Shown here piece by piece: positions 19,495-28,909 of a stretch of 64,000 bases of DNA; position 1 is the first letter of the stretch; every line of letters begins with the position of its first letter. Where the stretch lies: positions 62,001 through 126,000 of the forward strand of contig NZ_VAHD01000001.1 in the NCBI RefSeq assembly GCF_005876985.1. The letters run 5' to 3'. The DNA is from Rhodoferax bucti (GTDB taxonomy: Bacteria > Pseudomonadota > Gammaproteobacteria > Burkholderiales > Burkholderiaceae_C). Under the pieces are notes generated by a model that did not search any database, was not told the DNA's origin, and saw only the letters and a list, made by a program, of their open reading frames with translations. The position numbers and the translations under genes were made by a program.

Positions 19495-21447
19495 TTAAGC
19501 CGCAGCGCGCACTTGGGCGTGGCGGTTGCGCCAGCCGTCCACCAAAATGGTGAAGTTGCGGGCCACTTCGTCCACAAAGGCGGCATCGGACAAGTCGCCG
19601 CGCAACCAGCGCAACGAGGCATCGGCCCACAAGCTGCGCCCCACCATAAAGCCTTTAACGACGGGGTTGGTGGCGTTGCGGAAGCTGTCTACCAAGTGCG
19701 GAATGGGTTGGTTCAGGCCCAGAATCACAGCGCCACGGCAATGCGGGTCGCGTTCGGCCAGCAAGGCTTCCAGCGCCACCCAGCCTTGGGGTTGCATGGG
19801 GGCCAGCTTCCACCACTCGGGCTTCACGCCCAGGTTGTAGAAGCGCTTCACGGCGCGGAGCACCACGTCATCTTCGGTGCCAGCCAGGGTCAGGGCCTTG
19901 GGGGAGATGATTTCCAGCAGCAACTCGTTGCCGCTTTCGCGGGTGGCTTCCCACAGCTCCAGCACTTTTTGCTCTTGCTCGATGCGGAGCTCGTAGGCGT
20001 CGTCGGGGTGGTAGTGCACCAGGCACTTCACCACTTGCTCGGTAGGCCAATGAATCAGCGCGCTGCCGATGGAGCGGGTGCCATCAAAACGCAGGGGGCG
20101 GGAGCCGGGCAGCTCCACCGGGCGGCCTACCCACCAGCCGCGGCCGGTGGCTGCGGCCAATGCGTCGGTGCCGTAGGCGCCACCGTCAATCAGCACGCCG
20201 GTGTGGTTTTGCAACTGGCGGTCGGCTTCGACTTGCTCGGCCACCCGCACCAGCAGGTTTTTGAGCGCAGGAATGCGCGCTTCGTCGGCTCCGGCTTCGC
20301 GGGCGAGGTCAAGGAATTGGCTGCGGTGGTCAAACGCGATCACGCACAACTCGTTCCACTCTTTGCGATTGGGGGTTACACGGTGCAGGTGGGCCAATTG
20401 GGCATCCGCATCTACCTTGGGGTTGCGACTGCCGCTGAACCAGTGCGCCAACTCTTCAGGCGTAGGCATGGCCGCAGAGCAGGCGTGGCGAGACACCACA
20501 ATGGCGCCGCAAGCATTGGCCATTTGGGTGGCGCCCGTCCAGTCTTTGCCTTGCAGCAAGCCGGTCATCAGGCCCGACAAGAAAGCATCGCCCGCGCCCA
20601 ACACGTTGAGCACCTCGACACGCTCGCCCTTGTAAGTGGGGGCATCGTCAATATTGGCAGGCACTGCACCTTCAATCACGCAGCACCCCAAGGCGCCGCG
20701 CTTGACCACCAGCGTCGCGGGCGTCAAAGCGCGCACCGCACGCAGGCTGGCCACGATGTCGTTGGCGAAGCCACCGGCAATGAAAAACTCTTCTTCGGTG
20801 CCCACCAACAAATCGAACTCGGGCAGCACCTCTTGCAACTGGCGGGTAACGTTGGCATCGGCCACGTAGCGGTTTTCACCGGCGCCGCGGCTGGTCAGGC
20901 CCCACAGCACGGGGCGGTAGTCGATATCCAGCACGCGGATGGCACCGTGCTTGCGGGCATAACCCAGCGCGGTCAAGGCAGCCGCGCGGGTGCCGGGGGT
21001 GGACAAATGGGTGCCGGTGATGGCCAGTGCACGGCACTGGGCCAGGTAGGACTCCTGGATTTGTGCAGCGTCAATCGCCATGTCCGCGCAGTTTTCGCGC
21101 ATGAACAGCAGAGGGAAGGTGTCGCGGTCTTTGAGGCCCAGCAGCACCTGCCCGGTCAAACGCTCGGGGTCGATCTGGATCTGGCTGACATCGCAGCCTT
21201 CGTTTTCCAGGGTCTCAATCAGAAAGCGGCCCATTTGCTCATTGCCCACGCGGGACAACATGCCGCTGCGCAAGCCCAAACGCGCCACGCCGAAGGCCAG
21301 GTTGGCAGAACTGCCACCCAGGTACATCGCCATGCTGCGCGCATCTTCAAGACGGCTACCAAATTGCTGTGCGTACAGGTCGACGGCCAAGCGGCCCAGG
21401 CAAGCCAGATCGATGGGGCGACCAGAAGGAAATTTGAGGGTACTCAT
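19495..21447 (-). CDS. iolC: IolC-type 5-dehydro-2-deoxygluconokinase fused to DUF2090 domain
   Basis: 650 aa bifunctional-looking protein. Residues about 1-325 are a PfkB sugar kinase (GGSSANLAFGVARLGL near 46 and anion-hole/catalytic NVLGAGDAFLSGL near 275), which phosphorylates 5-dehydro-2-deoxygluconate. Residues about 340-640 form a TIM-barrel-like DUF2090 domain (NELCVIAFDHRSQFLDLARE, MVGRSLWADASLRWL), often annotated as the IolJ-type aldolase partner. This fusion is common in Proteobacteria. First gene of the minus-strand operon; two candidate operators lie 107-148 bp upstream of its ATG. Confidence 0.9.
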   Translation of the reverse strand: MSTLKFPSGRPIDLACLGRLAVDLYAQQFGSRLEDARSMAMYLGGSSANLAFGVARLGLRSGMLSRVGNEQMGRFLIETLENEGCDVSQIQIDPERLTGQVLLGLKDRDTFPLLFMRENCADMAIDAAQIQESYLAQCRALAITGTHLSTPGTRAAALTALGYARKHGAIRVLDIDYRPVLWGLTSRGAGENRYVADANVTRQLQEVLPEFDLLVGTEEEFFIAGGFANDIVASLRAVRALTPATLVVKRGALGCCVIEGAVPANIDDAPTYKGERVEVLNVLGAGDAFLSGLMTGLLQGKDWTGATQMANACGAIVVSRHACSAAMPTPEELAHWFSGSRNPKVDADAQLAHLHRVTPNRKEWNELCVIAFDHRSQFLDLAREAGADEARIPALKNLLVRVAEQVEADRQLQNHTGVLIDGGAYGTDALAAATGRGWWVGRPVELPGSRPLRFDGTRSIGSALIHWPTEQVVKCLVHYHPDDAYELRIEQEQKVLELWEATRESGNELLLEIISPKALTLAGTEDDVVLRAVKRFYNLGVKPEWWKLAPMQPQGWVALEALLAERDPHCRGAVILGLNQPIPHLVDSFRNATNPVVKGFMVGRSLWADASLRWLRGDLSDAAFVDEVARNFTILVDGWRNRHAQVRAAA

Positions 21448-21553
21448 CGGGTACGGGGTCCAAAGGACATGTTAATGACTCGCGGAAGCTGCGCGAAACA
21501 GCAACGTCAATAGCGCAGGCGCTTTTATCGTTCCGGTGACTGTAAAGTATAAA

Positions 21554-21595
21554 GAAATAAATTTCGCCGGGTTTAATCACTTAGAAAAATTTTTC
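21554..21595. promoter_or_regulatory. Two candidate IolR operators upstream of iolC
   Basis: Two 12-bp palindromes of form GAA-N6-TTC: GAAATAAATTTC at 21554-21565 and GAAAAATTTTTC at 21584-21595. Their centres are 30 bp apart, about three helical turns. Similar sites precede iolG at 23475-23536. RpiR-type IolR of Sinorhizobium is reported to bind GGAA-N6-TTCC, a close geometry. Binding by the local RpiR protein is inference. Confidence 0.55.
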
Positions 21596-21719
21596 GTTTT
21601 CTGATTACAGTTCGTTCCGTGGCAAGGAAATGTCTTGTGTACGACCAAGCCCGACAGCGGTTGACATTCCGTCAGCCGTGAATAAAACCTAGTTAGGAGA
21701 TAGATCAACACGGCTGGTT

Positions 21720-22475
21720 GTGCACCGCGTGACCACGCCGGAAGAAGACGAAGCCGCGCTGGTACGCGCCATCGGCCCGCGCCGCTACAAGCGGCAGGCC
21801 TTGATCGTGTCGGCCCCGGACACTCCGGCCGTGCGCCAGGCGCTGCAACAGGCCCGCGCCAACGGGGAGCATGTCGCCATGGTGGTGACCCGGGTGAACC
21901 ACGTGCCCCAAGCCGACTACGTGGGCATCGACAACCATGCCGCCGGCCGCACGGCGGGCTATCTGCTCGGGCGCCTGTGCCACCGCGAGGGGCGCATCCT
22001 CACGCTCTCCAGCCGCCTGGACTACCTGGGGCACATCGAGCGCAGCAGCGGTTGCCGCGACGTGCTGAGCGCACAGTTTCCGCACCTGCGCTGTGACCCG
22101 GACGTGGCCGAAACGCATGACGACCCGGACCGCTGCTACCTCGCCCTGAAAAAAGCCCTGCAAGGCAAGCGCGATGTGGTCGGCCTCTACAACACCGGTG
22201 CCGGCTCACCCGGTATCCACGCCGCACTGCAACGCTTTGCCAAAGAAAAAGTGTGCTGGATCACCCACGAAATCTCGGACGACCACCGGCAGTACTTGCA
22301 ACAAGGCGTGCTGGACGTGGTGATCGACCAGGACCCAGACACCCAGGCGATCCGCGCATTGCAACAGGTGCTGATGGCGGTGGGCATGGCCCCGTCCAGC
22401 CCGGCAGAAAAGTCGGGCGACTTCCGCCTCTACTTTGCAGAAAACATGGGCAAACAACCCTATCTCGCAGGGTAG
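21720..22475 (+). pseudogene. N-terminally truncated LacI-family regulator (ligand domain only)
   Basis: 251 codons matching only the C-terminal sugar-binding part of a LacI regulator: VVHRVTTPEEDEAALVRAIG, ALIVSAPDTPAVRQAL, DYVGIDNHAAGRTAGYLLGR. The HTH and first strand of the ligand domain (roughly 80-100 residues) are missing. Upstream in this frame there is a stop at 21690, and no HTH-like peptide is seen in the 270 bp up to iolC. AGGAGA at 21695-21700 precedes no well-placed start (CTG 21714, GTG 21720). Most likely the remnant of a former inositol regulator superseded by the adjacent RpiR protein. A deliberate DNA-binding-less protein cannot be excluded. Confidence 0.65.
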
Positions 22476-22595
22476 AAGGGTTGTCGCCTGCGGGAACTCC
22501 CCATCCTCCGAGAACGCAGTTTTCAATCAGAATACGAAAAGAAATTCAGTTCCACCGCCGACTCCGGCTGACACCACCCACGAAAGACTCTGCAC

Positions 22596-23468
22596 ATGGC
22601 ATCCAAGGGCAATGACAAGACCCCCGTCGACCAGTTGATCGCACGCATTACCGCGGAGTACGACACGCTAAGCAAGCAGCTCAAGGTGATTGCCAAGTAC
22701 GTGGAGCAGCACCGCGACCACATCGGCATTGAAGGCATCCAGCAGCTTGCCGCGAGCTGCCAGGTGCAGCCCTCGGCGGTGGTGCGCTTTGCCAAACATT
22801 TCGGGTTTTCGGGCTTTTCGGAAATGCAGCTCGTGTTCCGCGAAGGCCTCACGCGCCAGCTGGCCCCCAGCCGCAACTACCGCTCGCGCATCCGCGACAT
22901 CATCGACTCCGGCGCGGGCAGCCTCTCCAGCGTGGAAATCGCGCGTGAATTTCTGGCCGGTAGCCAAGCTGCGATGCATGAGCTGGAGGCCAACCTGGAC
23001 GAAGCCACCTTCACCAAAGCCGTAAACATGCTGCGGGAAACGGATTGCATCTGGATTGCAGCCTCGCGCCGCTCCTTTCCCATCGCGGTGTACCTCGATT
23101 ACGCGCTGCAACACACCGACAAACGCGTGTGCCTGATGTCCGCCTTGGGCAATATGCACCTGGGTCAAATGCGCTCGGTCCGCCCGGGCGATGTAATGCT
23201 GGCAATCTCGTTCGCCCCCTACGCCGAAGAAACCCTCGCTGCCGTGGCCGTGGCGCAAGAGCGCGGTGCCCGCGTGATCGCCATCACCGACAGCCGCATG
23301 AGCCCTTTGGCCAAAGAGGCTGAGGCCATCCTCATCGTGCAGGACAACTCCACCTTCGGCTTCCGGGCGCTCACCAGCACCATGGGCCTGGCGCAAAGCC
23401 TGTTCATCTCGCTGGCCTATGCGCTGGAACTGCCTTACCGCCCCACCTCGGCGCCGGCCCAGTCGTGA
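22596..23468 (+). CDS. iolR: RpiR-family regulator, probable IolR
   Basis: 290 aa. N-terminal HTH_6 (LAASCQVQPSAVVRFAKHFGF, within residues about 50-72) and C-terminal SIS sugar-phosphate-binding domain (DCIWIAASRRSFPIAVYLDY near 150, MLAISFAPYAEETLA near 207, VIAITDSRMSPLAKEA near 230). RpiR proteins of this type control inositol catabolism in alpha- and betaproteobacteria. Lies between the divergent iol gene blocks; candidate operators flank it on both sides (21554-21595 and 23475-23536). Symbol by context. Confidence 0.85.
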   Translation: MASKGNDKTPVDQLIARITAEYDTLSKQLKVIAKYVEQHRDHIGIEGIQQLAASCQVQPSAVVRFAKHFGFSGFSEMQLVFREGLTRQLAPSRNYRSRIRDIIDSGAGSLSSVEIAREFLAGSQAAMHELEANLDEATFTKAVNMLRETDCIWIAASRRSFPIAVYLDYALQHTDKRVCLMSALGNMHLGQMRSVRPGDVMLAISFAPYAEETLAAVAVAQERGARVIAITDSRMSPLAKEAEAILIVQDNSTFGFRALTSTMGLAQSLFISLAYALELPYRPTSAPAQS

Positions 23469-23474
23469 GCACTT

Positions 23475-23536
23475 GAAAATTTATATTTCATTTGAAATTT
23501 AAATTAGAAAAATATTTCCATATGTGAAAATTTTTC
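23475..23536. promoter_or_regulatory. AT-rich operator cluster upstream of iolG
   Basis: Very AT-rich gap between iolR and iolG with several GAA...TTC inverted repeats: 23475-23489 (15 bp), GAAAAATATTTC at 23507-23518, and GAAAATTTTTC at 23526-23536. The 12-bp site matches the form of the two palindromes upstream of iolC. Probably the iolG promoter/operator. Confidence 0.5.
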
Positions 23537-23607
23537 GTATAGTCCTGTCATCACGTCACGCGCGCGCGTGATTCGATATTCCATAAACACACGGAGACAG
23601 GAACTTC

Positions 23608-24603
23608 ATGAAAAACGTCGCAGTGTTCGGCGCTGGCCGCATCGGCCGTATCCACGCCACCAACCTCGCCGCCCAATCCGGCGTGCAACTCAAGTACGTT
23701 TGCGATGCCATGCCCGCTGCGGCGGCCGACTTGGCGCAAACCCTGGGCGCACAAGTTGCAGACATTGACACCGTATTTGCTGACAAAAGCATTGATGCGG
23801 TCGCTATCTGCTCCCCCACCACCACCCACAGCGACCTGATTGCACGCGCCGCCGCGGCCGGTAAGCACATCTTCTGCGAGAAGCCGGTGGACTTGTCGGT
23901 GCAACGTGCAGAAGCCGTGGCCCAAGCCGTGTCGGCCGCAGGCGTGGCCTGCATGATCGGCTTCCAGCGCCGTTTTGACCCCACCTTCAATGAAGCCAAA
24001 ATTCGCCTGGACCGGGGCGACATCGGCAACCCCGAGATGCTGGTCATCACCAGCCGCGACCCCGGCGCGCCACCGGTGGAATACATCCAGCAATCTGGCG
24101 GCATCTTCCGCGACATGCTGATCCACGACTTTGACGTGTTCCGCTGGATTTTGTGCGGCGATGGCGACAAGGCCGCCTGGCTCAGCGCCACCGGTTCCTG
24201 CCTGACCGACCCCGCCATCGGCAAGGCCGGCGATTTTGACTGCACCGCAGTCACCATCAAAACCGTCAAAGGCCGCCTCTGCCAGATCAACACCACCCGC
24301 CGTGCTGCCTACGGCTACGACCAGCGCTTTGAAGTCATCGGCTCCAAGGGCATGCTGCAGTGCGGCAACCACAAGCCCAGCGAAGTCACCCAAGCCACCG
24401 CGCAAGGCACCTCACAGGACAACCCTGAAGCCTTCTTTTTGCAACGCTACGCAGCCGCGTACCGCTTGGAGATTGAGCATTTCTTCACCCAACTGCAAAA
24501 CGGCGGCAGCTTCCGCACCACCGTGCAAGACGGCGTGGACGCCCAAATCCTGGCCGACGCAGCCGCTGAAAGCGCCACCCACAACCGCATTATCACCTTC
24601 TGA
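23608..24603 (+). CDS. iolG: Inositol 2-dehydrogenase IolG
   Basis: NAD-dependent oxidation of myo-inositol to 2-keto-myo-inositol, the pathway's first step. 331 aa, Gfo/Idh/MocA family. Rossmann motif VFGAGRIGRIHATNL at the N-terminus, EKPVDLSVQRAEA near 90 with the catalytic-region Lys, GFQRRFDPTFNEAK near 118, and MLIHDFDVFRWILCG near 172 containing the Asp and His acid/base positions. Ribosome-binding site ACGGAGACAGG. First of two dehydrogenase genes, 8 nt apart. Confidence 0.9.
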   Translation: MKNVAVFGAGRIGRIHATNLAAQSGVQLKYVCDAMPAAAADLAQTLGAQVADIDTVFADKSIDAVAICSPTTTHSDLIARAAAAGKHIFCEKPVDLSVQRAEAVAQAVSAAGVACMIGFQRRFDPTFNEAKIRLDRGDIGNPEMLVITSRDPGAPPVEYIQQSGGIFRDMLIHDFDVFRWILCGDGDKAAWLSATGSCLTDPAIGKAGDFDCTAVTIKTVKGRLCQINTTRRAAYGYDQRFEVIGSKGMLQCGNHKPSEVTQATAQGTSQDNPEAFFLQRYAAAYRLEIEHFFTQLQNGGSFRTTVQDGVDAQILADAAAESATHNRIITF

Positions 24604-24611
24604 GCAACACC

Positions 24612-25631
24612 ATGACTTCTCCTTTGCGTATTGGTATCGTCGGCCTCGGCCGTTTGGGGCAACGCCACGCCCAGGCCCTGGCCTTCAGCACCCGCAACTG
24701 CGTGCTCACCGCAGCCTGCAGCCCGGTAGAGGCCGAGCAGGCCTATGCCCGCGAGCAGCTGGGTATCCAGCAGGTGTACTCCCGCTATGAAGACCTGCTG
24801 GCCAGCCCCGATGTGGATGCGGTAGTACTCGTCACCCCCACCTCCTTGCACGCGGACCAGGCCATTGCCGCCCTGCAGGCCGGCAAGCACGTGTTCATCG
24901 AAAAGCCCCTGGCCCTGAACCTGCCCGACTGCGAGCGGGTGCTGGCCGAGGCCGAAAAACACCCCGGCCTGATCGCCATGGTGGGCTTTGTGCGCCGCTT
25001 CGACCCCAGCTACCGTGCGGCCCAGGCCGGCATTGAAGCGGGCGACATCGGCCGCCCCTTCATCGTGCGCTCGCAAACCTGCGACCAGAACGACCCCGAA
25101 GGCTTCTTCGTGAAATTTGCCCCCACCTCGGGCGGCATCTTCATGGACTGCAGCGTGCATGACATTGACCTCGCCCGCTGGATGCTCGGCCGCCCCAAAG
25201 CCCTGCGCGCATTCGCGACCGGCACCATCGCCCTGCACCCCGGCCTGGCCGCGTGTGGCGATGTGGACAACGGTATCGCCGTGGTGGAGTTTGAAGGCGG
25301 CGCCAAAGCGGTGCTCTATGCATCCCGCACCATGGCCCACGGCCATGAGACCAGCACCGAAGTCATCGGCACCGCCGGCAAGCTGACGATTGGCGAGCAC
25401 GCTGCGCGTGACCGCATCGTCACCAGTGATGCCCACGGCGTGCGCCATGCCGTGCTCAAGGACTTTTACGAGCGCTTCCAGGCCGCATTCGCCGCCGAAA
25501 TGGCCGAGTTCGTGGCGGCCTGCCGTGGCGAGACCCAGCTCACACTGACCCTGTCCGACGCCATGGAAGCCACCCGCATCGGCCTGGCGATTGCCCGCTC
25601 GCTGCAAAGCGGCATGCCCGAGGCGGTGTAA
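24612..25631 (+). CDS. Second Gfo/Idh/MocA dehydrogenase, probable inositol (scyllo/other isomer) dehydrogenase
   Basis: 339 aa paralogue of IolG, 8 nt downstream. IVGLGRLGQRHAQAL (GxGxxG), EKPLALNLPDCERVL near 97, MVGFVRRFDPSYRAAQAG near 120, FMDCSVHDIDLARWMLG near 176 with the expected Asp/His. Inositol loci often carry a second dehydrogenase for scyllo- or D-chiro-inositol or for NADP use; which applies here cannot be told. Convergent with dnaE2, 30 bp away. Confidence 0.82.
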   Translation: MTSPLRIGIVGLGRLGQRHAQALAFSTRNCVLTAACSPVEAEQAYAREQLGIQQVYSRYEDLLASPDVDAVVLVTPTSLHADQAIAALQAGKHVFIEKPLALNLPDCERVLAEAEKHPGLIAMVGFVRRFDPSYRAAQAGIEAGDIGRPFIVRSQTCDQNDPEGFFVKFAPTSGGIFMDCSVHDIDLARWMLGRPKALRAFATGTIALHPGLAACGDVDNGIAVVEFEGGAKAVLYASRTMAHGHETSTEVIGTAGKLTIGEHAARDRIVTSDAHGVRHAVLKDFYERFQAAFAAEMAEFVAACRGETQLTLTLSDAMEATRIGLAIARSLQSGMPEAV

Positions 25632-25661
25632 ACCGCGCCACGCCCGGTGACAGCCGGGGCT

Positions 25662-28600
25662 TCAGTGGAAGTCCCGGCTGCTGGTTTCCAGATCGCCGAG
25701 CAGGTGCGTCATGTCCACCACCCGCTTGGCGACCAGGTGGCGGACCTGGCCACCGCTCTCGTCATCACGCTGCCACACGCCATAGACCGCCATCAAGCGG
25801 GACTGGTACACCACGTGGCGGAACTGCTCTTTCACAGAGCGCCACACGATGACGTTCACGCTCCCGGTTTCGTCCTCCAGCGTCACAAACACCACGCCTT
25901 TGGCGGTTTGCGGTTGCTGCCGGGCGGTGACGATGCCGCAGGCGCGCACCAAGCGGCCACTGGGGTAGTCGCGCATTTGTGAGGCTGTCAGCAGCTTCTG
26001 TTTTGATAGCTGCTCGCGCAATAGCAGCAAGGGGTGGGAGCGCAAAGTGAGCCCTACTGCGGCGTAATCAAAGGTAACCTCCTCCCCCTCACCTGCCGCA
26101 GGTAACGCCAACGCAGCCTCGTCAATCGGCACGCCTTGCAGCAAGGCGGGCGCGGGGCGCAGGGCCGAGGCGTCCCACGCCTGTTGGCGGCGGTGGCCGC
26201 TGAGGGACTGCAAGGCATCGGCACTGGCCAGTGCGCGTACATCCTCCGCACTCAAGTCGCAGCGCAGCGACACATCCTGCGTGCTGGCAAACACCGCATG
26301 TTGGCGCGCAGCCACCACCCGATTGGCCGCGGCAAGCGACAAGCCCTTGACCAAGCGCAGCCCCAGGCGCACGGCATCCCCCTCCAGCGTGCAATCCCAG
26401 CTGCTGTGCTGCACATCCACCGCGCGCACTTCCACACCGTGGCGCTGCGCGTCTTGCACCAGCTGCGCCGGGCCGTAAAAACCCAGGGGCTGGCTGTTGA
26501 GCATGGCGGCCAGAAAGCAGGCGGGCTCGTGGCACTTGAGGTAGCTGCTGATGTAGACCAAGATGGCAAAACTGGCCGCATGGCTCTCGGGAAAACCGTA
26601 CTCGCCAAAGCCCTCCATCTGCCGGAAGATGGCCTCGGCAAACTCCAGCGGGTAACCCCGATCGACCATGCCGCCCACCAGCCGGTCATGGTGGCCGCTG
26701 ACGTTGCCATGCCGCCGCCACGCCGCCATGGAGCGTCGCAAATCGTCCGCCTCGCCGGGCGTGTAACCAGCGGCGAGGATGGCGATCTGCATCACCTGCT
26801 CCTGAAAAATCGGAATGCCATGGGTGCGTTGCAACGCCTCTTTGAGCGCAGGGTAAGGCGACTCGGCTTTCACCGGCGCATTGCGCGCCTTCAGGTAGGG
26901 GTGCACCATGCCGCCTTGGATCGGCCCCGGCCGCACGATGGCCACTTCCACCACGAGGTCGTAATACTTGCGGGGCTTGAGGCGCGGCAGCATGCTCATC
27001 TGCGCGCGGCTCTCGATCTGGAACACACCCACCGTGTCGGCCGCGCAAATCATGTCGTAGGTGGCGGGGTCGTCACGCGGAACGTCTTGCATGCGCAGAG
27101 GCTGCGGCAGGCCCCGGCGCTGCGTCACCAACTCCAAGCAACGGCGAATGGCGCTGAGCATGCCCAGAGCCAGCACGTCCACCTTCATGAGGCCCACGGC
27201 TTGGAGGTCGTCCTTGTCCCACTGGATGATGGAGCGCTCTTTCATGGACGCGTTTTCAACCGGCACTAGGCGGGTGAGCGGACCTTGGGTGAGTACAAAG
27301 CCGCCCACGTGCTGGCTCAGGTGGCGCGGAAACTTCTGTAAAGCGATGGCCATGTCCAGCCAGAGTTGCAGGCGGCGGGCGGAAGGGATCGCGATGCCTG
27401 CAGTGCCCGCAGAATGTGCGTCACCAGCCACTTTTTCGATAGCAGACTGCAATCGCTCCACCAACACCTCGCGGCTGTACATGCCGGGGTGCTCTTTCGC
27501 CATGGCGGTGATCAGCGCCTCGGGGATCTCCAGCGCGTGGCCCACATCGCGTAGCGCACTGCGGGGTCGGTAGTGGGCCACGGTAGCGGCAATCGCGGCC
27601 CGCTCACGGCCGTATTTGGCGTAGATGTACTGGATGACTTCTTCGCGCCGCTGGTGCTCAAAGTCCACATCGATATCCGGCGGCTCGTTGCGCTCTCTAG
27701 AGATGAAGCGCTCAAACAGCAACGAGGTCTCGGCCGGGTTCGCCTCGGTGATGTGCAGGCAGTAGCACACCACCGAGTTGGCCGCCGAGCCCCGCCCTTG
27801 GCACAAGATGCCCTCGCTCCGCGCAAAGCGGACGATGTCGTGCACCGTGAGGAAATACATCTCGTAGTTCAGCTCGGCAATCAGCGCCAGCTCTTTGTCC
27901 ACCCGCGCGCGGATGTCCTCCTTCATGCCACCGGGGTAGCGCACGGCGGCCCCCTCCTCGGTGAAGTGGCGCAGGGTTTGCGCGGCCGTCATGCCCGGAA
28001 TCACCGACTCCAGCGGGTAGTGGTACTTGAGCGCATCCAGATTGAACGTACAACGCTCCGCCACCACCAGCGTGTGGGCCAGTTCCTCGGGCGTGAACAG
28101 CGCAGCCAGCCGGGCGCGGCTGCGCAGGTGATGCTCGGCATTGGCCTGCAAGGCAAAGCCGCACTGCGCCACCGGCAGGCCGCAGCGCACGGCGGTCAGC
28201 ACATCGTGCAAGGGCTTGCGCGAGCGGGTGTGCATGCGCACCTGGCCGGTAGCGACAGGGGCCAGCCCGCTCACCGCCGAAATCTGCTGCCAATGCACCC
28301 GCTCCAAAGCCTGCATGCCGCCTAGCCCCGCAGTGACTGCCAGCCAGCAACTATTGCCAAACAGGCCTCTAGCGCCCATCGCTATTGCGCAAGCAGCTTC
28401 TTTTTTGATAGCAAGCGGCAAGTGCAGCAGCACTTCGCAGTGCCGCAGCGTGTGCCAGGGCGACGCCTCGGCCTGCCCCAGCCAGGCAACCCGGTATTCG
28501 CCTTTGGGCGCCGCCATCCGCGCGTGGGTGATGAACTCGCACAGGTTGCCCCAGCCCTGCGGGTTGTGCGGCACCACCACCACGGTAAAGCCGCCCTGCG

Positions 28601-28859
28601 CATGGGGCACCTGAAACTCTGCCCCCGGCAGTATCCGCATGCCCAGCTTTTCATCTTTCACATGCTTGTGCGCCCGCACCACGCCGGCCACGGAACACTC
28701 GTCAGTAATGGCCAGCGCTGCATAGCCCAAGACATGCGCACGCGCCACCAACTCCTCCGGCTGCGACGCACCGCGCTGGAAACTGAAGTTGGTGAGGCAA
28801 TGCAGCTCGGCGTAAGCAGGGGCTTCGCTGCAGGGCTTGCGGGTGAAAGGATGCAACAC
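25662..28859 (-). CDS. dnaE2: Error-prone DNA polymerase DnaE2 (ImuC)
   Basis: 1065 aa C-family polymerase used in SOS translesion synthesis. N-terminal PHP domain (YAELHCLTNFSFQRGASQPE, ITDECSVAGVVRAH), catalytic region with GRGSAANSVVCYCL near 355 and PPDIDVDFEHQRREEVIQYI near 392 (acidic active-site residues), FVLTQGPLTRLVPVENAS near 507, and a C-terminal OB fold. Length and order match DnaE2. A perfect LexA box lies just upstream of the start. Its usual partners ImuA/ImuB lie about 22 kb away under their own LexA box. A palindromic element (28356-28412) encodes residues about 150-168 in frame. Confidence 0.93.
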   Translation of the reverse strand: MLHPFTRKPCSEAPAYAELHCLTNFSFQRGASQPEELVARAHVLGYAALAITDECSVAGVVRAHKHVKDEKLGMRILPGAEFQVPHAQGGFTVVVVPHNPQGWGNLCEFITHARMAAPKGEYRVAWLGQAEASPWHTLRHCEVLLHLPLAIKKEAACAIAMGARGLFGNSCWLAVTAGLGGMQALERVHWQQISAVSGLAPVATGQVRMHTRSRKPLHDVLTAVRCGLPVAQCGFALQANAEHHLRSRARLAALFTPEELAHTLVVAERCTFNLDALKYHYPLESVIPGMTAAQTLRHFTEEGAAVRYPGGMKEDIRARVDKELALIAELNYEMYFLTVHDIVRFARSEGILCQGRGSAANSVVCYCLHITEANPAETSLLFERFISRERNEPPDIDVDFEHQRREEVIQYIYAKYGRERAAIAATVAHYRPRSALRDVGHALEIPEALITAMAKEHPGMYSREVLVERLQSAIEKVAGDAHSAGTAGIAIPSARRLQLWLDMAIALQKFPRHLSQHVGGFVLTQGPLTRLVPVENASMKERSIIQWDKDDLQAVGLMKVDVLALGMLSAIRRCLELVTQRRGLPQPLRMQDVPRDDPATYDMICAADTVGVFQIESRAQMSMLPRLKPRKYYDLVVEVAIVRPGPIQGGMVHPYLKARNAPVKAESPYPALKEALQRTHGIPIFQEQVMQIAILAAGYTPGEADDLRRSMAAWRRHGNVSGHHDRLVGGMVDRGYPLEFAEAIFRQMEGFGEYGFPESHAASFAILVYISSYLKCHEPACFLAAMLNSQPLGFYGPAQLVQDAQRHGVEVRAVDVQHSSWDCTLEGDAVRLGLRLVKGLSLAAANRVVAARQHAVFASTQDVSLRCDLSAEDVRALASADALQSLSGHRRQQAWDASALRPAPALLQGVPIDEAALALPAAGEGEEVTFDYAAVGLTLRSHPLLLLREQLSKQKLLTASQMRDYPSGRLVRACGIVTARQQPQTAKGVVFVTLEDETGSVNVIVWRSVKEQFRHVVYQSRLMAVYGVWQRDDESGGQVRHLVAKRVVDMTHLLGDLETSSRDFH
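25994..26022 (+). repeat. Partial palindromic element (left half) in dnaE2
   Basis: GATAGCTGCTCGCGCAAT preceded by GCTTCTGTTTT resembles the left half of the 57-nt element, antisense to dnaE2; the right half is not recognisable. Could be a decayed copy or chance. Confidence 0.35.
28356..28412 (-). repeat. 57-nt palindromic element, copy B (in dnaE2)
   Basis: Full copy in the sense direction of dnaE2. Read in frame it encodes AIKKEAACAIAMGARGLFG within the PHP-domain region. The frame is the same as in copies D, F and G. Confidence 0.88.
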
Positions 28860-28862
28860 AAA

Positions 28863-28882
28863 TACTGTACAAAATTACAGTA
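28863..28882. promoter_or_regulatory. LexA box upstream of dnaE2
   Basis: TACTGT-N8-ACAGTA, a perfect CTGT-N8-ACAG SOS box, with its edge 3 bp upstream of the dnaE2 start codon. A twin lies upstream of imuA at 51657-51676. Confidence 0.9.
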
Positions 28883-28909
28883 TACGTAAATACACCCTCC
28901 AACCCCAAG

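Noticed and set aside
18904..21513. 869-aa plus-strand open frame over iolC/iolD
   Set aside because: His/Gly/Ala-rich shadow of two well-recognised minus-strand genes.
25662..28859. Frameshift in dnaE2 caused by the inserted repeat
   Set aside because: The frame is continuous over 1065 codons, and the element is a multiple of three and in frame.
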